Assembly (NCBI RefSeq): GCF_017565705.1 | Contig: NZ_JAGDYL010000001.1 | Location: 248,001-312,000, forward strand | Direction: 5' to 3' | Source of the DNA: Leucobacter ruminantium | Lineage (GTDB): Bacteria > Actinomycetota > Actinomycetes > Actinomycetales > Microbacteriaceae | DNA length: 64,000 nt | Part shown: piece after piece, positions 58,626-64,000 of the stretch | Position numbering within the stretch: the first letter of the stretch is position 1 | Layout: every line of letters begins with the position of its first letter | Position numbers and translations under genes: made by a program | Notes under the pieces: model-generated | Told to the model about the DNA's origin: nothing | The model's input: the letters and a program-made list of their open reading frames with translations, nothing else | The model's database searches: none

Positions 58626-58640
58626 ATGGTCGCCGACCAT
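58626..58640. promoter_or_regulatory. Operator candidate ATGGTC-N3-GACCAT (site 1)
   Basis: Perfect 15-bp palindrome whose TGGTC/GACCA half-sites recall those of FadR-subfamily regulators. The FadR-type gene at 63306 is the likely partner. Confidence 0.5.
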
Positions 58641-58705
58641 TTCGAGAGAAGTTCGATAACGTCGAGTGCGGCACCCTGTTCCGCGGAGCGGGGTTCCGTG
58701 CTTTA

Positions 58706-58725
58706 ATGGTCGACAAGCAGACCAT
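58706..58725. promoter_or_regulatory. Operator candidate ATGGTC-N8-GACCAT (site 2)
   Basis: The same half-sites as site 1, 80 bp further right and with a wider spacer, ~100 bp before the ligase ATG. Otherwise the 356-bp divergent gap has no gene. Confidence 0.45.
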
Positions 58726-58825
58726 AGACGTTCTTGATCGCCGCGAAACCGGTGAACAGCTCGGCCGCCGAGGCGGCGCAGGTCGCCGAATTCCCCCAGT
58801 ACTCGAAGACGAGCAGGAGAGCCAT

Positions 58826-60196
58826 ATGAATCCCGTGAGCGGAAACCTGAATCCCCAGGAACTGCGCGACGCCGTCGCGGCAGGCGAGATCGACACCGTC
58901 ATCGTCGCCTTCACCGACGTGCAGGGCCGCCTCGTCGGCAAACGCGTCTCGGCCCGTCTCTTCCTGGAGGAGACGATGAACGGCCACGCCGAGTGCTGCA
59001 ACTACCTCCTCGCCGTCGACGTCGAGCTGAACACGGTCGACGGTTACGCCCTCACCAGCTGGGAGAGCGGCTACGGCGACATGGCCATGGTGCCCGACCT
59101 GAACACGCTGCGCCGCACGCCGTGGATCCCCGGCACCGCCCTCGTGATGGCCGATCTCGTCAGCGCCACCTCGCACGAGCCCATCCCCGTCGCCCCCCGC
59201 TCCGTGCTGCAGCGCCAGATCGACCGCCTTGCCGAGCGCGGCTTCACCACCGCGGTCGCCACCGAGCTCGAGTTCATCGTCTTCGACGACGACTACCGCA
59301 CCGCGTGGAAGAAGCGCTACAACGACCTCGCCACCGCGAGCGACTACAACATCGACTACGCGCTTCACGCCTCGACCCGTATGGAGCCCCTGCTGCGCGA
59401 CATCCGCCTCTCCATGGACGGCGCCGGCATGTACAACGAGGGCGTGAAGGGCGAGTGCAACTTCGGCCAGCAGGAGATCGCCTTCCGCTACGGCCACGCC
59501 CTCGCCACCTGCGACAACCACTCGATCTACAAGAGCGGATCCAAGGAGATCGCCGACAAGCACGGCAAGTCGATCACCTTCATGGCGAAGTTCAACGAGC
59601 GCGAGGGATCGAGCTGCCACATCCACGCGAGCCTGCGCGACTTCGACGGCAATCCGGTCTTCGCCGACGAGTCGGCGGAGAACGGCATGTCCGACACCTT
59701 CCGCCATTTCATCGCGGGGCAGCTGAAGCTCATGCGCGAGTTCACGCTGCTGTATGCGCCCAACATCAACTCGTACAAGCGCTTCGTCGACGGCAGCTTC
59801 GCCCCCACCGCGGTCGCCTGGGGCTTCGACAACCGCAGCTGCGCCCTCCGCGTCGTCGGTCGCGGCCACAGCATGCGCGTCGAGAACCGCGTGCCCGGTG
59901 CGGACGTCAACCAGTACCTCGCGGTCTCGGGTCTGCTCGCGGCCGGCCTCTACGGCATCGAGAACGAACTCGAACTCGAGGACGCGCTCTCGGGCAACGC
60001 CTACACGAGCGACGTCGACCGCGTGCCGACCACGCTGCGCGAGGCGGCCGACCTGTTCGATCGGTCGACGATCGCGCGCGAGATCTTCGGCGACGAGGTC
60101 GTCGACCACTACGTCCACGCTGCGCGCACCGAGGTCAAGGCCTTCGACGCAGCCATCACCGATTGGGAGAGGATCCGCGGCTTTGAGCGTCTCTGA
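58826..60196 (+). CDS. Gamma-glutamyl-amine ligase (glutamine synthetase-like, PuuA/GlnA4 type)
   Basis: A 456-residue glutamine-synthetase-fold enzyme. Metal/ATP motifs are visible in ATELEFIVF, KGECNFGQQEIAFRYGHAL and SSCHIHASLRD, and VENRVPGADVNQYLAVSG near the C-terminus. The absence of the GSI adenylylation loop and the company of a permease, PuuD-like hydrolase and aldehyde dehydrogenase mark it as a ligase joining glutamate to an amine. Ethanolamine fits best (permease type, SDR present); putrescine is the alternative. AGGAGA lies 8 nt before the ATG. Confidence 0.92.
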   Translation: MNPVSGNLNPQELRDAVAAGEIDTVIVAFTDVQGRLVGKRVSARLFLEETMNGHAECCNYLLAVDVELNTVDGYALTSWESGYGDMAMVPDLNTLRRTPWIPGTALVMADLVSATSHEPIPVAPRSVLQRQIDRLAERGFTTAVATELEFIVFDDDYRTAWKKRYNDLATASDYNIDYALHASTRMEPLLRDIRLSMDGAGMYNEGVKGECNFGQQEIAFRYGHALATCDNHSIYKSGSKEIADKHGKSITFMAKFNEREGSSCHIHASLRDFDGNPVFADESAENGMSDTFRHFIAGQLKLMREFTLLYAPNINSYKRFVDGSFAPTAVAWGFDNRSCALRVVGRGHSMRVENRVPGADVNQYLAVSGLLAAGLYGIENELELEDALSGNAYTSDVDRVPTTLREAADLFDRSTIAREIFGDEVVDHYVHAARTEVKAFDAAITDWERIRGFERL

Positions 60197-60971
60197 CCGC
60201 GCCGACGCGACCGGGGACGCCCCGGTCATCGGCATCACGAGCTACCTGGAACAGGCCCAGACGGGGGTATGGGACGTGCGCGCCTCCTTCCTCCCCCAGG
60301 TCTACCTGAACGCCGTCACCGACGTCGGGGGCATCGCGACCGTGCTGCCGCCCCAACCGGTCTCCCCCGAGATCGCGAGACGCATCGTGGCCGGCCTCGA
60401 CGGGCTGATCCTGTCGGGCGGCGCCGATATCGATCCCTCGCGATACGGAGCTGACCCCCACGAGCGCACCGGCGCCCCCCGCACCGACCGCGACGAGTTC
60501 GAGGCCGCCCTCATCGAGGCGGCCCTCGAGGTGCAGCTGCCGCTCCTCGGCATCTGCCGCGGCGCCCAGATGCTGAACGTCGAGCTCGGCGGCACCCTGC
60601 AGCAGCACCTGCCCGACGTCGTCGGCGACGACCGCTACCAGATCGGGGCGGGCGTCTTCAACGAGATCGAGGTCGAGGTCGATGAGGGATCGCGCATCGC
60701 CGAGATCCTCGGCGATGACCGCAGGGCAGGCGCCCACCTCTATCACCACCAGGCCATCGGCGAGGTCGGAGAGGGCCTCGCCGTGACGAGCCGCACCGAG
60801 GACGGCGTCATCGAGTCGCTCGAGCTGCCCGACCACCCCTTCGGCGTCGCCGTCCAGTGGCATCCCGAGGAGAACACGGCCGACCGGCGCCTCTTCCAGG
60901 GCCTCGTCGACGCCGCTCGCACCTACCGCACCGCCGGCGGCGCCGGCACAGTCCGCAAGGAGAACGCATGA
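60183..60971 (+). CDS. Gamma-glutamyl-gamma-aminobutyrate hydrolase-like class I amidotransferase (PuuD family)
   Basis: A 262-residue GATase1 hydrolase. Nucleophile Cys in LLGICRGAQMLNVELGG, His-Glu in VAVQWHPEEN. It cleaves the gamma-glutamyl group from the oxidised product, returning glutamate. The only reasonable start is a TTG that overlaps the end of the ligase gene by 14 nt, with GAGAGGA upstream, showing tight coupling. Confidence 0.92.
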   Translation: MSVSDRADATGDAPVIGITSYLEQAQTGVWDVRASFLPQVYLNAVTDVGGIATVLPPQPVSPEIARRIVAGLDGLILSGGADIDPSRYGADPHERTGAPRTDRDEFEAALIEAALEVQLPLLGICRGAQMLNVELGGTLQQHLPDVVGDDRYQIGAGVFNEIEVEVDEGSRIAEILGDDRRAGAHLYHHQAIGEVGEGLAVTSRTEDGVIESLELPDHPFGVAVQWHPEENTADRRLFQGLVDAARTYRTAGGAGTVRKENA

Positions 60972-62323
60972 GCTACACCATCATCAACCCGGCGAACGAG
61001 ACCGTCGTCACCGAGGTCGAGCACCTCGACGTCGAGGGCACCGACCGCGCCATCGCCGCCGCGACCCGCGCTCAGAAGGAGTGGGCCGCGGTCGCCCCCG
61101 CAGACCGCGCGAAGGCGCTGCGTCGCTTCGCCGCCGCCGTCGACGCCGACATCGAGCACCTCGCGTCGCTCGAGACGACGAACTCCGGCCACCCCATCTC
61201 CCAGTCGCGTTGGGAGGCGGGCCACGTGCGCGACGTTCTCGAGTACTACTCGGCCTCCCCCGAGCGCCTCATCGGCCAGCAGATCCCCGTCGCGGGCGGC
61301 CTCGACGTCACCTTCCACGAGCCGCTCGGCGTCGTCGGCGTCATCACGCCGTGGAACTTCCCCATGACGATCGCCGCCTGGGGCTTCGCCCCCGCGCTCG
61401 CCGCGGGCAACGCCGTCGTGCTGAAGCCCGCCGAGTGGACCCCGCTCACGAGCATGCGGCTCGGAGAGCTCGCCCTCGAGGCCGGGCTGCCCGAGGGCCT
61501 GTTCCAGGTGCTCAGCGGGCGCGGCTCGGTGGTGGGAGAGCGCTTCGTCACGAACCCCGACGTGCGCAAGGTCGTCTTCACCGGATCGACCGAGGTCGGC
61601 AAGCGAATCATGGCCGGCTGCGCCGAGCAGGTGAAGCGCGTCACCCTCGAGCTCGGCGGCAAGAGCGCGAACATCGTCTTCGCCGACTCCGACATCGAGA
61701 AGGCCGCAGCGACCGCGCCCTACTCCGTGTTCGACAACGCCGGCCAGGACTGCTGCGCCCGCAGCCGGCTGCTCGTGCAGCGCAGCGCCTACGACCGCTT
61801 CATGGAGCACTTCGAGCAGGCGGTGAAGGGCGTCAAGGTCGGCGATCCCTCGCTCGAGGAGACCGAGGTCGGACCGCTCGTCACGCTCGCGCACCGCGAC
61901 AGCGTCGCCTCGTTCATCACCGACGACGTGAAGGTCGCGTTCCGCGGCTCGGCCCCCGAGGGGCCCGGCGCCTGGTTCGCGCCCACGGTCGTCGAGGGAG
62001 CGCACGGCGACCGCCTCTCGACCGAGGAGATCTTCGGCCCGGTCGTGTCGGTGATCCCGTTCGAGGACGAGGCCGACGCCCTGCGCATCGCCAACGACAC
62101 CGAGTACGGCCTGAGCGGATCGATCTGGACGAGGGATCTCGCCCGCGGCATCCGGGTGGCGCGCGGTGTCGAGGGCGGCAATCTCTCCGTCAACTCCCAC
62201 TCCTCGGTGCGCTACTCGACCCCGTTCGGCGGCTTCAAGCAGTCGGGCCTCGGCCGCGAGCTCGGCCCCGACGCGGCGGAGCACTTCACCGAGACGAAGA
62301 ACGTCTTCTTCGCCAGCGAGTAA
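60968..62323 (+). CDS. Aldehyde dehydrogenase family protein
   Basis: A 451-residue NAD(P)-dependent aldehyde dehydrogenase. ITPWNFPMTIAAWGFAPALA, LELGGKSANIVFADSD with the catalytic Glu, and the nucleophile in GQDCCARSRLL are present. The ATG overlaps the PuuD-like stop by 4 nt. It should oxidise the gamma-glutamyl-linked aldehyde to the acid. Confidence 0.94.
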   Translation: MSYTIINPANETVVTEVEHLDVEGTDRAIAAATRAQKEWAAVAPADRAKALRRFAAAVDADIEHLASLETTNSGHPISQSRWEAGHVRDVLEYYSASPERLIGQQIPVAGGLDVTFHEPLGVVGVITPWNFPMTIAAWGFAPALAAGNAVVLKPAEWTPLTSMRLGELALEAGLPEGLFQVLSGRGSVVGERFVTNPDVRKVVFTGSTEVGKRIMAGCAEQVKRVTLELGGKSANIVFADSDIEKAAATAPYSVFDNAGQDCCARSRLLVQRSAYDRFMEHFEQAVKGVKVGDPSLEETEVGPLVTLAHRDSVASFITDDVKVAFRGSAPEGPGAWFAPTVVEGAHGDRLSTEEIFGPVVSVIPFEDEADALRIANDTEYGLSGSIWTRDLARGIRVARGVEGGNLSVNSHSSVRYSTPFGGFKQSGLGRELGPDAAEHFTETKNVFFASE

Positions 62324-62334
62324 CCGCCGGCCCG

Positions 62335-62400
62335 GCGAGCGAAGCGAGTCGAAACCCGGTCCCTCGACTTCGACTCATCCCCTTCGCTCACTCAGCAGAG
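62335..62400 (+). repeat. Dispersed intergenic repeat, GGTTGAGCGAG type (copy C, degenerate)
   Basis: GCGAGCGAAGCGAGTCGAAA lies next to an inverted, altered half (TCGACTTCGACTC ... TTCGCTCACTCAGCAG). It fills the gap between aldehyde dehydrogenase and SDR. Confidence 0.5.
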
Positions 62401-62440
62401 CATCCCTTCTCAACACCCCCACACTCTCAAGGAAACGACT

Positions 62441-63232
62441 ATGAGCGACATCACCCCCATCGACCTCACCCAGCGCCTCGCGGGCAAGGTCGCCGTCATC
62501 ACCGGCGGCGCCAGCGGCATCGGCCTCGCGACCGCGAAGCGCATGCGCGCCGAGGGCGCGACCATCGTGATCGGCGATATGAACCCCGAGAGCGGCGAGG
62601 CGGCCGCTGCCGAGGTCGGCGGCCTCTTCGTGCAGGTCAACGTGACCGACGAGGATCAGGTCAACAACCTCTTCGACACCGCGGCCCGCGAGTACGGCTC
62701 GGTCGACATCGCCTTCAACAACGCGGGCATCTCGCCCGACGACGACGACTCGATCGAGACCACCGAGCTGCCGGCGTGGCAGAGGGTGCAGGACGTCAAC
62801 CTGAAGAGCGTCTACCTGTGCTCGCGCGCGGCGCTGCGCCACATGACGAAGCAGGGCAGCGGTTCGATCATCAACACCGCGTCGTTCGTCGCGGTGATGG
62901 GCTCGGCGACCTCGCAGATCTCGTACACGGCGTCGAAGGGCGGCGTGCTCGCCATGACCCGCGAGCTCGGCGTGCAGTTCGCCCGTCAGGGCATCCGCGT
63001 GAACGCGCTCTGCCCGGGACCGGTGAACACCCCGCTGCTGCAGGAGCTGTTCGCGAAGGACCCCGAGCGCGCCGCGCGCCGACTCGTGCACGTGCCGGTC
63101 GGCCGCTTCGCGAAGCCCGAGGAGCTCGCGGCCTCGGTCGCGTTCCTCGCGAGCGACGACGCCTCATTCATCACCGCGTCGACGTTCCTGGTCGACGGAG
63201 GCCTCTCGAGCGCGTACACGACGCCGCTCTGA
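62441..63232 (+). CDS. SDR family oxidoreductase of the gamma-glutamylation cluster
   Basis: A 263-residue classical SDR: TGGASGIGLATAKR, NNAG, Ser in INTASFVAV and Tyr-Lys in YTASKGGV, ending FLVDGGLSSAYTTPL. IVIGDMNPES suggests NAD. In an ethanolamine route it could oxidise the alcohol of gamma-glutamylethanolamide to the aldehyde taken by the preceding dehydrogenase; this is inference from order. A GGAAAC stretch precedes the ATG. Confidence 0.92.
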   Translation: MSDITPIDLTQRLAGKVAVITGGASGIGLATAKRMRAEGATIVIGDMNPESGEAAAAEVGGLFVQVNVTDEDQVNNLFDTAAREYGSVDIAFNNAGISPDDDDSIETTELPAWQRVQDVNLKSVYLCSRAALRHMTKQGSGSIINTASFVAVMGSATSQISYTASKGGVLAMTRELGVQFARQGIRVNALCPGPVNTPLLQELFAKDPERAARRLVHVPVGRFAKPEELAASVAFLASDDASFITASTFLVDGGLSSAYTTPL

Positions 63233-63239
63233 GCCGGGC

Positions 63240-63245
63240 TAGACT
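63240..63245 (+). promoter_or_regulatory. -10 box of the FadR-type regulator gene
   Basis: TAGACT, the same hexamer as at argS, the MFS and DUF1304 genes. Transcription from it would begin about 63252-63253, the first base of the hairpin that follows. Confidence 0.45.
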
Positions 63246-63252
63246 CGCAGTC

Positions 63253-63286
63253 ACGGGGTCCGCAGGGCAACTCCTGCGGGCCCCGT
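63253..63286 (+). terminator. Hairpin between SDR and regulator genes
   Basis: ACGGGGTCCGCAGG (63253-63266) pairs with 63273-63286 with one G-U; followed by TTTCTCTT and then GAGGAGG and the next ATG. A terminator for the operon, or the 5' end of the regulator mRNA, or both. Confidence 0.7.
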
Positions 63287-63305
63287 TTCTCTTCGAGGAG
63301 GATAG

Positions 63306-64000
63306 ATGAGGCCGAATGGCGAAGGCGCCGAACTGCTCATCAAGGCGGTGCGGCCGACCAACGCCTACGAGGAGACGATGCAGCGGCTGCTGCAGTCGAT
63401 CAGGCTCGGCCTGATCCCTCCGGGCGAGCGGCTGCCCGCCGAGCGCGATCTCGCGGGCATGCTGAAGGTGAGCCGCGACACCGTGCGCGAGGCGATCTCG
63501 ACGCTCGCCGACGCGGGGTACGTGGTCTCGCGCCGCGGCCGCTACGGCGGCACCTTCGTGGTCGAGGAGCTGCCGAGCGCTCCCGTTTCGGGTGCCCGCG
63601 CCGTCGTCACCCCCGAGGAGGTCGCCGACGTGACGGTGCTGCGCCGGGTGCTCGAGATCGGGGCGGCTCGCGAGGCCGCGGCGAGGGATCTCACCTCCGA
63701 GGAGCGCTCCGCGTTGGCCCAGGCGCTCGACGCCTGCGCGAACGCTCCCGCGGGTGACCGCCGGCGCCTCGACTCGCGCCTCCACCTGCTCATCGCCGAG
63801 CTCTCGGGTTCCCCGAGCCTCGTACCGCTCGCCGCCAACATCCGCACCCGCGTGAACGCGCTGCTCGAAGAGATCCCCGTGCTCGAGCCGAACATCGCGC
63901 ACTCCGAGGAGCAGCACTCCGTCATCGTCTCGGCCATCCTCGAGGGGCGGCCCCAGGCTGCGGCTGCCGCGATGGCGGAGCACATCGAGGGATCGGCCGC
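63306..64000 (+). CDS. FadR/GntR family transcriptional regulator, partial (runs off right edge)
   Basis: The first ~231 residues are present. The winged HTH spans about residues 19-88 (PPGERLPAERDLAGMLKVSR, DTVREAISTLADAGYVVSRR); the FCD ligand domain starts near VTVLRRVLEIGAARE with metal-binding His/Asp in RLDSRLHLLIAELS. GGAGG lies 4 nt before the ATG. It is probably the cluster regulator, with ATGGTC/GACCAT sites as candidate operators. Confidence 0.93.
   Translation, partial: MRPNGEGAELLIKAVRPTNAYEETMQRLLQSIRLGLIPPGERLPAERDLAGMLKVSRDTVREAISTLADAGYVVSRRGRYGGTFVVEELPSAPVSGARAVVTPEEVADVTVLRRVLEIGAAREAAARDLTSEERSALAQALDACANAPAGDRRRLDSRLHLLIAELSGSPSLVPLAANIRTRVNALLEEIPVLEPNIAHSEEQHSVIVSAILEGRPQAAAAAMAEHIEGSA

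Overview
The window is GC-rich (about two thirds G+C), densely packed, and uses C/G-ending codons and many GTG/TTG starts. Its conserved blocks are typically actinobacterial: metG-tatD-rsmA-ispE, argS-lysA-hom-thrB-rho-prfA, and prmC-tsaC-wecA-atpIBEFHAGDC. Together with the very short ATP synthase epsilon subunit and the dispersed GGTTGAGCGAG...GAGTCGAAACC repeat, this suggests a Micrococcales chromosome, probably Microbacteriaceae and perhaps Leucobacter-like. The taxonomy is inference.

Region by region. 1-1500: a truncated SDR divergent from a VOC protein, then a 67-residue protein ending in two Cys pairs, downstream of a DsbA/FrnE-type oxidoreductase. 1550-6660: the minus-strand run metG-tatD-rsmA-ispE-dsbA. 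6800-12400: DUF4304 protein, OsmC, gabT, PP2C phosphatase, ribokinase, YaaA. 12550-23040: the complete F-type ATP synthase operon with atpI, wecA, tsaC and prmC. 23100-27000: plus-strand cysK-cysE, an MFS transporter and a GNAT protein, which separate prmC from prfA. 27190-36700: prfA, rho-like gene, thrB, hom, lysA, LmeA-type protein, argS. 36840-38670: small membrane and SHOCT-like proteins, tRNA-Arg(CCG), a RibD/DHFR-like reductase. 38790-46350: glycine riboswitch, gcvP-gcvT-gcvH-glyA, then sdaA, a route from glycine through serine to pyruvate.

46500-56780 is the accessory part: an RbsABC-type importer, a cytoplasmic penicillin-acylase-family amidase, a NodB-fold hydrolase and two SDRs in one tight minus-strand series, headed by a regulator that joins a LuxR-type HTH to a type-I periplasmic-binding-protein domain. 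I know no characterised pathway with this composition. 56900-64000 is a gamma-glutamylation route for an amine, best fit ethanolamine: permease divergent from a glutamine-synthetase-like ligase, PuuD-like hydrolase, aldehyde dehydrogenase, SDR and a FadR-type regulator that runs off the right edge.

The most surprising gene is the Rho homologue at the canonical rho locus. It keeps the RNA-binding domain, but the P-loop, catalytic Glu, Q-loop and C-terminal motifs are gone, so it looks like an ATPase-dead Rho. Other window-wide signals are an over-represented octamer GAGGGATC (about 55 sites counted by eye against about 2-3 expected) and a dozen genes whose -10 box lies 6-8 nt before the start codon, implying leaderless mRNAs.
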